Shown here one piece after another: positions 44,345 through 55,579 of a DNA stretch of 64,000 nucleotides; position 1 is the first letter of the stretch, and every line of letters starts with the position of its first letter. The notes below the pieces were generated by a model. The model ran no database searches and was not told where the DNA came from. It saw nothing but the letters and a program-made list of their open reading frames with translations. The translations under genes and the position numbers were made by a program. Origin of the DNA: Hysterium pulicare CBS 123377. Its lineage: Eukaryota > Ascomycota > Dothideomycetes > Hysteriales > Hysteriaceae. The stretch covers positions 1-64,000 of the forward strand of contig AJFK01000543.1 of the NCBI GenBank assembly GCA_000467715.1. The letters are read 5' to 3'.

Positions 44345-45490
44345 TTTGGAATTCGGAAAGGATGAGCAATGGAAATGTTCGATGTGCAGAGGATGAGGTT
44401 GAGTAGTGGGTCTGGGTTGTGCGCAAGTAGAAATTGTATGATGGAGGTCCGAAGGCTAGGCCGAGTATGAAGTATTATTGAGTCTATAAGCGAGTGGTTT
44501 GACGTGAAGCTTATCCAAACCAGTGGTGAAAGTTTGGTGTGGAACTTTAGTGAACCACAATTCACCGTGCAGCTTCTTTGTACATTAACGAGAGGAGAAT
44601 GACACTATAGAAGTTCCGCTTGATACTCCTCCATGAAACAAGTAAAGTGAAGGGACTCATTGAAGAAGGTGTGTGAGTAAACTGAAGAAAAGCAATGCAA
44701 GATGAAAAGAGATGGTTATCTGAGCAAAAGGCTGGGTGTACCGTAGGGTGTCGTTTCACCGGTAGCAAGGTGAATCCAGCAGGCTGAAGCCTTGAAGTAG
44801 GCAACCGCAACGCGGGCTATTGGATCTGTGACTCTGAAACATCTTGTCGCCTGTGGCAGCATTGCATTTTCCGATTGATCATGTTCAAGTACCTCGATCG
44901 CCATGTTTCCACAATGTTTCTGAGATAGATGACGTGATGTACTTTACTACAATGCAATGGATAAGCTCGCAACTGAACTAGAACTATACGACCCTTCCTT
45001 GACAGGACCAGGAACCTAGCTTCACCAACTTGGTATGGAATAGTGGGAGCAGGACAAGGCTGTTGCGCGCACTCCAGATTGCAAGTAGACATTCCACAAG
45101 GGGTGTCTCCTCGTCTGGATCGACAGCAACATATTGGCAGCTTCAGCACTTGTTCGCTGTGCCGTAAAGAGCTCTTCAATGGCGCATATCTTCTCTGTCG
45201 ATGGTTGCAGTCTCTCGAGCGTATTCGTGTAGGAGGCTTGGAAGTTTAGTTGGACGGTCGTGTTTGGTTCCCCGGATGGTAGGGGTGCTGGGATGGTTTT
45301 ATCTAGCAGTTTACTCACTCCCAATTTTAGCGTGTTGGACGCCTAGCCTGTTCAGGTACAGTAATCTTTGTCTACTCACAACAAAGACGGGTCATCGCTA
45401 TGGCTAGGTTATGACAAGCAATAGAGGTCATATTCTTTCCAGTCTGAAACAACAGCAGAAATCGGTTTTGCATGCTACTTAAATGAACAT
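44345..45490. other. intergenic, 1.1 kb, no gene recognised
   Basis: Overlapping frames on the minus strand (44562-45324) show no domain and no shared splice model. Treated as non-coding; it also holds the promoter of the RBR gene. Confidence 0.5.
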
Positions 45491-48400
45491 TTACCCAAGC
45501 ACAACCATCTCCTCCGCCAACCCACCCATCTTCCAAGCATGTTTAAACACCTTCCCCAAGCCCATTCTCGTTCTCATGTGATTTGCCCCAGTGACCTGAC
45601 TCACAAGCATGACATTGTAAAGCGGGAAATCCGAAACTTCGATGCTGCTTTCGTCGCCAAAATACTGCGCTTCGGATAAGACGATGAAGTCGAAGGGTCC
45701 CGGACGCCCCTTTGCTAGCGGATCATGCACTTGAACTCGACCAACCTCTTCGCCCGAGTCGTTTAGGATGTGGCGCCATATAGTGAAGGCAGGGTCGAAG
45801 TGGCAGCAAGGGTAGGAGGTGACTTCTCGAACTACAGAGCCCGAGCCAGTATCACTCTGCTCTATGGTTTGCTGTGAAGATTCTAGAGTGAATGCGGCGC
45901 CCAACTGGAATCTGGCGACTTGGGTGTGGAAAATGAGATACTGCTTATTGATGTTCAGAATATCTCGAGGCGGAACTGGACGCGAAAACACTGGCGAAGA
46001 TGCGGCTTCCCATTGCCCAGGAAATGCGCCTTTCTGAAGCCACTTTGGTCGGTCTCCATCCCTCCACATTTTATCATCGACGTCACCATGGAACGAGGCT
46101 AGAAGGCCAATCAGCGAGATATCGATCTCACTATTAAACGATGATCGCGATCGTTTAGGTGGCGTAGTAGGTGGAGCCGCATATGAAGTTCCAAAAGATT
46201 TCATGTCGAGGCTGGCTGATAAAGAATGCTTCTTCGGCTTCACAGGAGGGGCAGGCGATTTTGGTGACGCAGTAGAGGCCTTAGTCGATTGTGTGGAAGG
46301 GCAGTTACTCGGATTCGGCCATTCTGAGAGCTTTGTTTTCCCTCTGGCGTAGATCTGTATTAACGGTCGAATCCTTTCCGGCCCATTCTCCTGAATCAGT
46401 TGGGCTAGAGCTCCCGAACTGTTCGTCCTCAGGTTAAAAGTACTGTCGTAGGTCATGTCGCCTTCCCAGCCTGCCCATGACCAGCTCGGCATATACGGCG
46501 CGTCACACCCTACTTTATCACAATGTTTACGTCGCTTGCAAGAACCAGATGGTTGCCAGAGCAGTGCGACGTCAATGACCGATTGTGGGAGCCCAAACCG
46601 GAACAACTCTTGTTCTTGTCTGTTTGCTTGACCGAAGGCCCAGTTCAACGTTGGTAGGATTCCAGATAGCGCTCGAAGAACATCCGAGGAATATGACATC
46701 TTTCGGTGAGTGTAGTCAGCAACTAGTGCAGCATACTCTGCAAAAGCTGCTGATCGAATCACTGAGATAGTACCTTCTCGCGGTGAGTATGTGAAAGGAG
46801 CAATATCAAGAGGTTGATCATCATGGAACCCCGCAGAAAGTAATGGAGAAGCACGCTCTTTTCCAAGCATCGCTTTGGCATCTGTTGCGGTCATATCCTC
46901 GTAATGAACCGTCTCCCGGCAATGCCACATCATGTAGCCACCACTGAATACGAGAAGCCGTTTAGAGAGCATCTTCTCTTGTAGTGTCCAAGCACGCGTT
47001 TGCCAGGGCTCCAGATTTGCGCTCCCTCCAATGGGCATGAGTATGTTGATATTTGGTCGGATTTCTTGCCCAATAACCTGGAGTGAACTTCGCACAGTCG
47101 AGATCCCTTTCAAAGGAGCATTGGCATTGTCACCATCGGCAGCAACAACCGTAAGAAGCGCGCTTTTGTAGACTTGGTCCATTTGCGAAAGCTGTGTATC
47201 TAGATCGGTCGGGTTGTCTTGCTGGATGCAGAGAGAATCTATCCATAGATAACGCAGACCAGCTTGCGATGAGACATGCATAGCGTCCTTGATCGCCCAT
47301 GGCAAAGTGACACTGTCAGGAGAAAGGCCACCTTCAGTGTAGTACTTCTTCCGGGTGCGTTCAGTTAACATCGGATACTCGAATCGACCCCAGACATAGC
47401 TAAGCGCAGCATAATCGATTACCGGAGAGCCTGGCGCATGATCGAAAAGACAATGCCTTTTCAGGTCAATGACCCGAAACCTACTCAATGGGGAGCCGAC
47501 ATGCTTCCGGCAGCCACGATGATTTTGTCTACAGTCGTATAGCCATAGTTTTGCTAGGTGAAGGTCGATTCTCTCCTTCAAAATGTTACCGTAGCGAAGT
47601 GGTCGTCCAGGTGCTGGGTTCTCAGGAGCGGATGCCACCCGAAGATGGAATCTACTGATTTCCTTTAGAGCAGATCTGGGCTCACGGTTACGAGCCGCGA
47701 CATGGACAACTAGCAATCCCGACTTGCTGCTCGCTTCTGTGTACAGTTTGACAAGAACCCAGCATGGTAATGGCTTTTGTCGTTTTGCCGTAGCTATCAG
47801 GGTACCTATAACTGCCGCATCGGCGATTTCAATGATGTCTCTGTCTCGCTTGGAAATCTTGGGTATCCCTATCTTCGCGGCTTTGAGTCCTGCAAGACCT
47901 CCGATTAGTATACCTTCCGACGCGAAGTTTAATTGGCCAGGCCCTTTCGCTGATCCACTGGAGCTCAAGGAGTCTGAACCGACGAGTTGCTTTACATCAT
48001 CGTCATTGTCTGGACTGTCGCGGCTATGCCCAAAAGGCCATACAGCCTGACTCTTGAAAACTCTTTTCCAAAGTTGCGCTTTCTCAGTCCATTCTTTGAA
48101 TGATTTCCCCACCAGCTCTTCTTGAATGTGATCCTGTATGTGCTTTGCCTTCAAAGGATCATTTTCTTTCCGGCAGAGAGCCTGGTAAAGAAGGTTGCAG
48201 AACAAGCACATATCACGCTGTAGGATAAGTCTCTCAAGCGGGCGAATATATTCGTGCACTTGTTCCGTAGGGCTGGAACTGGATCTTGGAAGGCAGTCTC
48301 CGAACTGGATCTTCGCGCATTCGCTACACATGCTCTTTGATCCTTTTGCAATTTCTCGAATGGCTGTTTTAGACATGTCCAGGGTATCACCCTTTATGTC

Positions 48401-48820
48401 AATAGCTAAGTCGGTGACATCTTCGCCGAATCTTGATAGTTTTCCCGAGACATTCTGGAAGACATTTCGAATGCCTATGCTTGCAGTCTTCAGTCCCTTC
48501 AAGTTAACCTCACTACCTTCTAGGTTAACAAACTTCACGCAATCCGACGTTTCGCTGGTTGCTGAGCCAGTTGACCCGCGGCGCACATGCTGCTGCTCTG
48601 GACTGCGTGGCACTTGAAGATATCCAGGCGATTTGGAAAGCTGGTTGAGCCAAGCCGGTCGCGGCACCTCGAAAGGCGACGGCGATTTCTCTCTCGCCGC
48701 GAAATAGCCTGGCGAGACTGGGCGGCTGGGCCTATTATCAAAGTTGTGAGGCGATGTCTGACCGAGTTTGATAGGATTGTCTGCCCTCGCTGGGATCCGG
48801 AATTCTCCTGTGCCGGCCAT
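45491..48820 (-). CDS. HET-domain protein, 1109 aa
   Basis: Uninterrupted frame. The N-terminal ~150 residues are Ser/Pro-rich. Two Cys clusters follow: CSECAKIQFGDC near residue 163 and CLFCNLLYQALC near 205. The heterokaryon-incompatibility domain spans ~467-620, with YAALSYVWG, LRYLWIDSLCIQQDN, YKSALLTVVAA and PWQTRAWTLQEKMLSKRL, its diagnostic motifs. The C-terminal part has a GCDAPYMPSWSWAGWEG segment common after HET domains, a disordered Ser/Lys/Pro region, and a final conserved-looking block. HET proteins trigger regulated cell death on non-self contact; most paralogues in a genome have no known partner. The protein is longer than most and has the N-terminal Cys clusters as an addition. 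The ATG at 48820 is the first of the frame. Confidence 0.9.
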   Translation of the reverse strand: MAGTGEFRIPARADNPIKLGQTSPHNFDNRPSRPVSPGYFAAREKSPSPFEVPRPAWLNQLSKSPGYLQVPRSPEQQHVRRGSTGSATSETSDCVKFVNLEGSEVNLKGLKTASIGIRNVFQNVSGKLSRFGEDVTDLAIDIKGDTLDMSKTAIREIAKGSKSMCSECAKIQFGDCLPRSSSSPTEQVHEYIRPLERLILQRDMCLFCNLLYQALCRKENDPLKAKHIQDHIQEELVGKSFKEWTEKAQLWKRVFKSQAVWPFGHSRDSPDNDDDVKQLVGSDSLSSSGSAKGPGQLNFASEGILIGGLAGLKAAKIGIPKISKRDRDIIEIADAAVIGTLIATAKRQKPLPCWVLVKLYTEASSKSGLLVVHVAARNREPRSALKEISRFHLRVASAPENPAPGRPLRYGNILKERIDLHLAKLWLYDCRQNHRGCRKHVGSPLSRFRVIDLKRHCLFDHAPGSPVIDYAALSYVWGRFEYPMLTERTRKKYYTEGGLSPDSVTLPWAIKDAMHVSSQAGLRYLWIDSLCIQQDNPTDLDTQLSQMDQVYKSALLTVVAADGDNANAPLKGISTVRSSLQVIGQEIRPNINILMPIGGSANLEPWQTRAWTLQEKMLSKRLLVFSGGYMMWHCRETVHYEDMTATDAKAMLGKERASPLLSAGFHDDQPLDIAPFTYSPREGTISVIRSAAFAEYAALVADYTHRKMSYSSDVLRALSGILPTLNWAFGQANRQEQELFRFGLPQSVIDVALLWQPSGSCKRRKHCDKVGCDAPYMPSWSWAGWEGDMTYDSTFNLRTNSSGALAQLIQENGPERIRPLIQIYARGKTKLSEWPNPSNCPSTQSTKASTASPKSPAPPVKPKKHSLSASLDMKSFGTSYAAPPTTPPKRSRSSFNSEIDISLIGLLASFHGDVDDKMWRDGDRPKWLQKGAFPGQWEAASSPVFSRPVPPRDILNINKQYLIFHTQVARFQLGAAFTLESSQQTIEQSDTGSGSVVREVTSYPCCHFDPAFTIWRHILNDSGEEVGRVQVHDPLAKGRPGPFDFIVLSEAQYFGDESSIEVSDFPLYNVMLVSQVTGANHMRTRMGLGKVFKHAWKMGGLAEEMVVLG

Positions 48821-49603
48821 GGTCCTTCACAAGGAATTGAATTGGGGCTCACTGATAGGGGATCAAACATAAGATAAAACATCTCTCATATTTCGCCACT
48901 TGCTTCCGCGGTTGCCGATAAAACAGAAGTCGAGGGCATGTTTGAGATGGGGGCCAAATATTACGGCACAGCAAGCGTCGGCGGCTCCATGTCCATAACT
49001 CCACATCTCAGTGGATGCCGGCTCGATGAGGATCGCTGCATGCCTGTAAAGTCATATCGATAAACCATGCCATCGGATGCAAGTATACACAAGGTAGCGT
49101 GTCTGTCCGGAGCTGTTGCCTGATTACTGCCACTGTAGCCCCAGAGCGAGCGGGGAACAGCGCCAGGACGCCGTTCTGAGGTCCTCAATTCACAAATGGT
49201 GCACAACGAGACCCTAGGTACAACATTCCTGATAATTGGCAACGCGGCGAGAGGTAACGAAGGGGAGAACCTTGGTGTAGAGCGTAATAGCGGGGAAAGG
49301 AATGACTACTAGTTCCATGTTTCCATGACCCACAATTCACGGGGCACTCTTAGCCTCTTACCTTGTTTTCACGACAACATCAAACATCTTTCGATGGATA
49401 CTGTTCGACTATTTACATTCCAGACAAATTCTTCGTGAAACTTCCTAAGTCGAAAAACAGTCGCTTATATAACAGTTCCCAGAATAAACAGGATATAAAC
49501 TACAAACAAGCATTTGGGTATAAGTAAAACCATATGAAGACACTATCGCCCTTCCCACCGTCGGCCGTTCAATTCGTATCCTATACTTCTAACAAAGACA
49601 GGC
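48821..49603. other. intergenic, no gene recognised
   Basis: Promoter of the HET gene and 3' flank of the transporter; a frame at 48961-49242 is unsupported. Confidence 0.6.
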
Positions 49604-51778
49604 TCACACAACGTTCTCCCCAGCGGTGACCGCGTGCTCATCGTATGTTTCCCGCTCATAAAGCCTCTCTGGCTCGACTTTCTGCCACAAAACATATCGC
49701 CTGATAAAGTATGGCACCTGCCTCAACCCATACGCCGCATGCACACGCGTCGGGACACTGAATATCTGATCCAGTTCCTCGAGCGTCTTCCCCTTGGTCT
49801 CGGGCATGAACAATAGCACCAGCGCCCAGCCGATTAGATTCCACGCCGCATACCAGCCGAACGCTCCTTGGGGTTTGAAGGCTTTGAGCAAACTAGGCCA
49901 GGTGATGGAGAGTATGAAATTGAAAAACCACGTCGTAGCAGTCGCGAGGGACATTCCGATTGTGCGGACGTATAGAGGATAGGCTTCAGCGCTGTAGGTG
50001 AAGGGGACCGGCCCTTCGCCCGGTGAGTAGACGATACCGAACAGGTAGATTCCCAGGGCTATGCAGCCAACGTGGGCCTTTGAGGACTCGGGGATGTAGA
50101 AGGAGAAGCCGGTGAAGAGGAGGAAGATGGCCATCAGGGGAAATGTTGTGAGGAGGAGCTGCAAGTTGTTGTTAGTTATGTACCTTTAAGGAGCTCGCGG
50201 CTTGGAGGGGCTTACATTGCGTCTGCCAAATGTATCAATGGTGTAGACAGCAGGGATGGCGAAGAGAAAATTTATCACTCCAAAGCCAAGGGATGCTCCT
50301 AAGGCGGATTGAGGGCTGAACCCGCTTTCCACAAAGATGGTCGATGAATAATATGCAATGACATTCACACCGCAGAACTAGATACAGTCAGCCTTTCGCT
50401 CGTCTAGGGACCAAAATTCGGAGCTCACTTGTTGCATGAACATAACGATTTCGGACGCCAACATGGCGCGTCGATTTCTCGGCACGGTATACAGCTCCTT
50501 AATCTTGCTTTGGCCGATCTTCATGGTCTCCTCAGCTTTGAGAAGTTCGGCCATGTAGAAAAGGTCTCTAGCGGCTTGAATCTTGTTGTACCGCAACTTG
50601 CACATGGCGCGGTAGGCGGACGCATGCCGACCCTTGGACATGTACCATCGGGGACTCTCCGGGCATAGGAAGACGAAACAACAAACAATGACGGCGGGAA
50701 ACATGGCAGATGCCATCATGATACGCCAGTTGAGGCCGGTGATATTATGCTTGTCAGGCACGGCGTAAAACGCAAGATCCGATGCATAGCCGACCATAAT
50801 ACCTACCGTATCGTGAGATTCATTTACGTAACTCAGCGCTTCAAGGAACTGCAACTTACCGAAAGCTGTCCACATCTGCCATTGCATGACTAGCGCACCA
50901 CGAATTTGTGGAGGAGTACATTCGGCGGCGTATATAGGAACAGTTGCGGACTTGGGTCCGATACCGAAGCCGAGGGCAAATCTTGCGATGAACATGTGCC
51001 ACCATGTCTGTTTCCTGTGAGCTCGAGCGACTGGGAGTGCAGATAGGGATACAGACGTTTACGAAGCCTTGCCAAAAGCATGCTATGGCGCTAAAGAGAC
51101 AGGTGATAAATATAGTACCCCGACGACCGAACCAGTTGTTGAAAGGAGTCGTCAGCCAACAACCGATAAAAGCGCAGCATAGATAAGGGGCACCCGTGAC
51201 AAGGCCAGTGAGCCAAGTATCTCTCTGGTTGTCTTGAGTCCCAATGCCGAATTGTCCCAGAAAGAAGAGTTGAGCACCATTGACCACGGTTTCATCTGTG
51301 ATCTTGTCAGCAAAGGACTATAGCACTATGGATCAAAAAAATTACCCATGCCCTGAACAGCAGCACAAGTTGAACAGAGAATAATTACAAGATATAAGAG
51401 TTTCGGCTGCGACCACCTATGTGAGAGTTCTTTCTCAAGGATAGAATACTCCTCATCCGTGACACCAAGTTCTCTGGCATGTTTAATGTCCTCAGGGTCT
51501 CGTGCAAGCATGGCACCAATTTCCAGGGCACGGACATCATCTTTCTCGGCGAGAGCATGTTCGTAGGCATAAGCACGCCCCATTTTCTTAAGCTCACCAT
51601 AGGTGTAGCCTTGCAAGGGATTGGCGAGCCTAGCATTGATATTCCGCCGAGCACGTTCAGCAGCAGAGGCGGCCACGGATGGTCGATGAGTATGTGTGGC
51701 ATAAGATTTGCGTTCTCCTTTATCCTCCATAAGATCGTATGACTTTTCTCCCTGTTCTGTGTTAATGGTAGGATCCAT
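49604..51778 (-). CDS. MFS sugar-porter family transporter
   Basis: Six exons (51346-51778, 51057-51295, 50860-51007, 50429-50802, 50216-50377, 49604-50158), all phases consistent, give 636 aa. The cytosolic N-terminus (~125 residues) is long and charged. Sugar-porter signatures are present: [70 protein letters not shown] and [15 protein letters not shown]. Twelve membrane segments are expected. It resembles the fungal group annotated as myo-inositol or hexose transporter-like, acting at the plasma membrane as a proton symporter. The substrate cannot be read from sequence. No truncation is seen. Confidence 0.88.
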
Positions 51779-53210
51779 GCTGAAGAGCTTTTCGCGATAT
51801 CTCCCTTCTATAATACTTTGTCAGCCTGACGTTGGCACAGAAATTATATTTTATTCACCTCCTAAGGGCCGCCTAATCTTGTTAAACCTAAGATGAAAGC
51901 TGTTCCTCAGAACCTTGAATGACTCGGCTGAAGCTTCCACACTTCCTACACGGCGGGACCAAAAAGCGTCAAAGGCTGAGTATCAAGCCCATAACATGCA
52001 GCCGTGCCGCTGACGATTCGAACTTAGACGCCGTTGAAGCAAACTTCGAGACTTTTCTTGCTGTAGGTTAGGCGACTAGTACCCGGTGTGAAGGCCCGCA
52101 GCAATGGTACAGCTACCAAGGCTAGGTAGGTTCAGAAATCTTAGTTTCTTGATACTCGCATATGATTATTCACCACAGACGGGTTTCAAGTCAAGGCAAT
52201 AGAAATGTGAAGATGTCGAGACACTATTGAAGATGGAGAGGAGAGATGATGTCAGAGTCAGCCTTGAAGAAGGTAAAGAAAATTCATACGGGAGAAGGAT
52301 GGAGCCAAGCCGATCAGCATGGCTTGTGGTGGGGAATGCCTGGGGCAAGGCGTTCACAACCTGGCAAGGCGTGATTGATCGGGGATCTGAGGCTAGGATC
52401 ACAACACTCCACAACATTCCTGATAGAGGTGATGCAACGAAACCCCCCAAAAGCGTGATCCAAATCCGGGGTATATGTATACTGAAGCTTCGGTTTGATA
52501 GTTGGCGTAAAACCCACGATGCATCGTTCTCCATCGAGCTGAAGGGGTTGACAGTTGGTGGAAGCTTTTACCAGCCACTGCCATGACGTCAGCCGCTTGT
52601 TTCCTTCGCCATCTCCCTCTCAGACCCGTCAAGGGCATCAAGGAGACCTTATTCAGCAAGTAACCTCGTAGGTATGAGTATTGCACAGTGTATATTTGTT
52701 TCACTTACTTACTCTAAGAAGTCGAACTGACTATGAAGGTCCTTTCTCGAAAATCCCGAGGCTACGGTTCGACAGCTTGGTCAATAAACGGCATAGAAAG
52801 AAACTCATATTAGGGACACCTCCTAAATACCTACAATATTACCCACCTTCTGGTCCCTAAGCAAACATTAGCAGCAAACAGTGATGATGGGCTATATCAA
52901 CTACCCAATATCCTACCTCAAGGAATCACAACTCAACAAGTATGGCATCCTTTATATTGGGAACAATGCACAAGGAAAATATTTCCGAACAAAGATAGAC
53001 TTCTTAGCACATTCACTCATTAATACATGTAAACCTTCAGAAAAGAGAGCCTCCCCAAGGCAAACTCATCCCGTCCGTTTGTGACCATCTAGAAATCCCT
53101 ATGTCAGTTGTAACACATGACGCCCTGACTCCGCAGCCTATTATGCCATCCCAAAACCCTTCATTGCAGAGCCACTCGCTCTTCCTCAATGGGCCACCAC
53201 TATACCAACT
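51779..53210. other. intergenic, 1.4 kb, no gene recognised
   Basis: Promoter of the transporter and 3' flank of mob1; overlapping frames at 52166-52704 have no features. Confidence 0.6.
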
Positions 53211-54014
53211 CTACTCCCCACCAATCATACTCTCCACCAAATCTCCTAGTGGACCCCAGAAATCCTTGCTATCCTTGGCAAGACCGTGCTCTTCAACAAA
53301 AAGAACATAGTGCTTGAAGCTGGTATTCAGGTGCGGTTCCAAACCCAGCTCGATGATGACCGGGTAATGATGGCAATAGATATGAGCATAGACGCGGTAG
53401 AGGCGCTTAAACATGGTGCGGATCAGAGAGCCAAAGCTCTTGGGGAAGGGAACGCCGATGCGGCTGGGGAACATCTGCTCGTCGTCCACGTTGGATTGTA
53501 CCCAGGCCATGAGGTGCTCGATGTATTCAGGGGCGGGCATTTTCGTGGGTTTTTTGTAGGTGCCGGAGTCTTGCCAGAGATACTCGAATCTGGGAGGTGT
53601 TAGCTTGACCATTAAAGACGAAATCTTGATTGGGGAAGCGACGAACTCATCCGTTGCTTTCATCTCCGGGCAGCTCTGCGGGGAACAGAACTCTGTGATG
53701 GAACCGTATAAAAGGTTGATCTGATTGTAGAAGTCGACGACTAAGATTATCATCAGCAGTCCATCCTGAGTGTTGTGCACGACGTCCCGCAAGCTATCCT
53801 GGATGATTGGCAGATGCGCACCATTTACAGCCAGCCACTCATCCCTATCTTCTCCTTCGGGTAGTTTGACCGCCTTCTTCAGGCTTCCACTCCCTAATGT
53901 AGCCTCCGCATACTGCTTCAGCTGCCAACTGCTTGTGCCTCGATTGGATTTTTGTGGCTTGAAAGGCGCTCGTGTCCGAGGGTTACTATTGAAAAGATTA
54001 GAGAGTAAGCTCAT
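53211..54014 (-). CDS. mob1: Mob1 kinase activator
   Basis: Three exons (53822-54014, 53647-53740, 53211-53589), phases 1 and 2, give 221 aa, the normal Mob1 length. Landmarks are [111 protein letters not shown] and IYCHHYPVI (Zn site with the two Cys of the CSPQSC region). Mob1 binds and activates NDR/Dbf2 kinases in the septation and mitotic-exit networks. The chosen ATG gives [17 protein letters not shown], the conserved start. The same frame stays open upstream to 54626 (204 more codons), so a longer isoform is possible. Both introns are stop-free and multiples of three (81 and 57 nt). Confidence 0.92.
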   Translation of the reverse strand: MSLLSNLFNSNPRTRAPFKPQKSNRGTSSWQLKQYAEATLGSGSLKKAVKLPEGEDRDEWLAVNGAHLPIIQDSLRDVVHNTQDGLLMIILVVDFYNQINLLYGSITEFCSPQSCPEMKATDEFVASPIKISSLMVKLTPPRFEYLWQDSGTYKKPTKMPAPEYIEHLMAWVQSNVDDEQMFPSRIGVPFPKSFGSLIRTMFKRLYRVYAHIYCHHYPVIIELGLEPHLNTSFKHYVLFVEEHGLAKDSKDFWGPLGDLVESMIGGE

Positions 54015-55579
54015 GCCTCCATGGCAAATAGTGTCTGTTATTGAAGAAGGGTTGAAAGTTGTGATTGCGCGATTGCCGCTGCCTCTCACTTCCTGTTCCT
54101 TCTGCCGTCCATTAGAGCCAGAGACATGAATGAAGGCATTCGGGTTTGAAATAGGAGAGCCACTGCCTCCTGGTATGAGTTTGTACGAGTAATTGGGATA
54201 TTCGAGCGTGCGATTATCGTCGCAAGTTTGGAGCTTGAGAGTTGAAGATGGCTGAGCGTGCAGAACACCATTTCCCTGTTCTGCAACACGAACAGCCGAT
54301 TTTGAAGTGAGTGCAATACCCGTAGAGGCTGATCCCACTCGCCGAGTCCTCAATGCATCTCGCAAATTTCTTTGAATAGGGCTTTTGTATGCAATTTGAG
54401 GTTTTGCCGGCGCCAACTCCTCAAACCAACTCAGTGGGTTATCACCCCAGGCGTGCTTCTGAAGCCCTACGGACTTCATATCAAAGATGTCCATCCCAAG
54501 ATGTACGCAGCTCTGGCTCTGGGCGAGGGTGGAGACAGGAAGAAGAGGCTTTGGTTTGGCGGGATAGGAAGGGTGGAAATTGGAGGTTGAGGTAGAGACG
54601 AACATTGTTGTTATAAAACCAGACATCCTTCAATGTTCTACTAGGTCTCACTTTTATGTGGTGGACTGGAGGACTCGAAGCGTGTCCCTTGATACATTCC
54701 TCTGTTAGCTAGGTGATTGTATGGAATGTGGACACTTACACCTAGTGGAGGTACTGCAATTAGGCAGGGTAGAGAGCGACAAATGAAGTGCAAGGGGGAT
54801 AAGAACGACGGGAAGAGAACTGGTGGAGTGGTCTGAGTGAACAATACTGTTGTCGCTGGCGAGGTGCAGGTGTAAACAATAAGGTGCGCCACATTGTGAC
54901 TAAGCTGAGAAGCCACAGTACCCCTCAACCACCAAGGATCATCTTCCATCTGTATACCAGGCCACCACACACCAGATTTATAGCAGTCAGTACCAATAGC
55001 ATGGCCACACGATGACAAAAGCCATTAACAACTTGGCGCAGAGCTCAAAACAATTCTGTGAACGTCGGCAACATGATCTGAGCCAGCGTTCCCGAGGAAT
55101 CACTTAAGTCTTATCTTAGTTCACAACAGTTCATACTAGGCCCTTAAGACGTTTAAAGATATACAGTGGGTGTAATGGTTTATTATATTGTAAACCCTTT
55201 AGCTGCTTAAGTCTAGTGGGCATCTATTCTACATTTTACTTTCCGGATACCCTCAAAGATGGCAACTGGCTTTCAAGCCTCGTGCACAATCTGAATAGGC
55301 GCCGTAGGCTGGTGGTAAAGAAAATGGTACACCCAGACCCTCCGAAAACGACGAACTATGACACCCCGTGTGATACACGAATAGAAGTCTAGGATTCTAG
55401 GAGTCTAATACAAGAATGGAGTTCTAGGATTCTACTAGTCTAATCTAGGTCTATGAGCTGGAAACCTTATCAATAGGTCTAGGTTCTACCGCGCTACTGC
55501 ATATTTATCCTACCATAAGGAACGCCCAGCGTAAGGAGAAGAGAACATTTTGATGCCAAAGTGCTGAGAGACCCTCCGT
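54015..55579. other. intergenic with an in-frame upstream extension of mob1
   Basis: 54015-54626 is open in the mob1 frame without recognisable domain. 55100-55500 is AT-rich and holds a short repeat (listed separately). No other gene seen. Confidence 0.5.
55388..55444 (+). repeat. duplicated ~22-nt motif in AT-rich sequence
   Basis: Two copies beginning tctaggattcta, at 55388-55409 and 55423-55444, match at 20 of 22 positions. Further ctagg/tctaat fragments surround them. It may be a remnant of tandem duplication. Confidence 0.5.

Noticed and set aside
44562-45324. Chain of overlapping minus-strand frames
   Set aside because: Different frames, no shared splice phases, no recognisable family; treated as chance.
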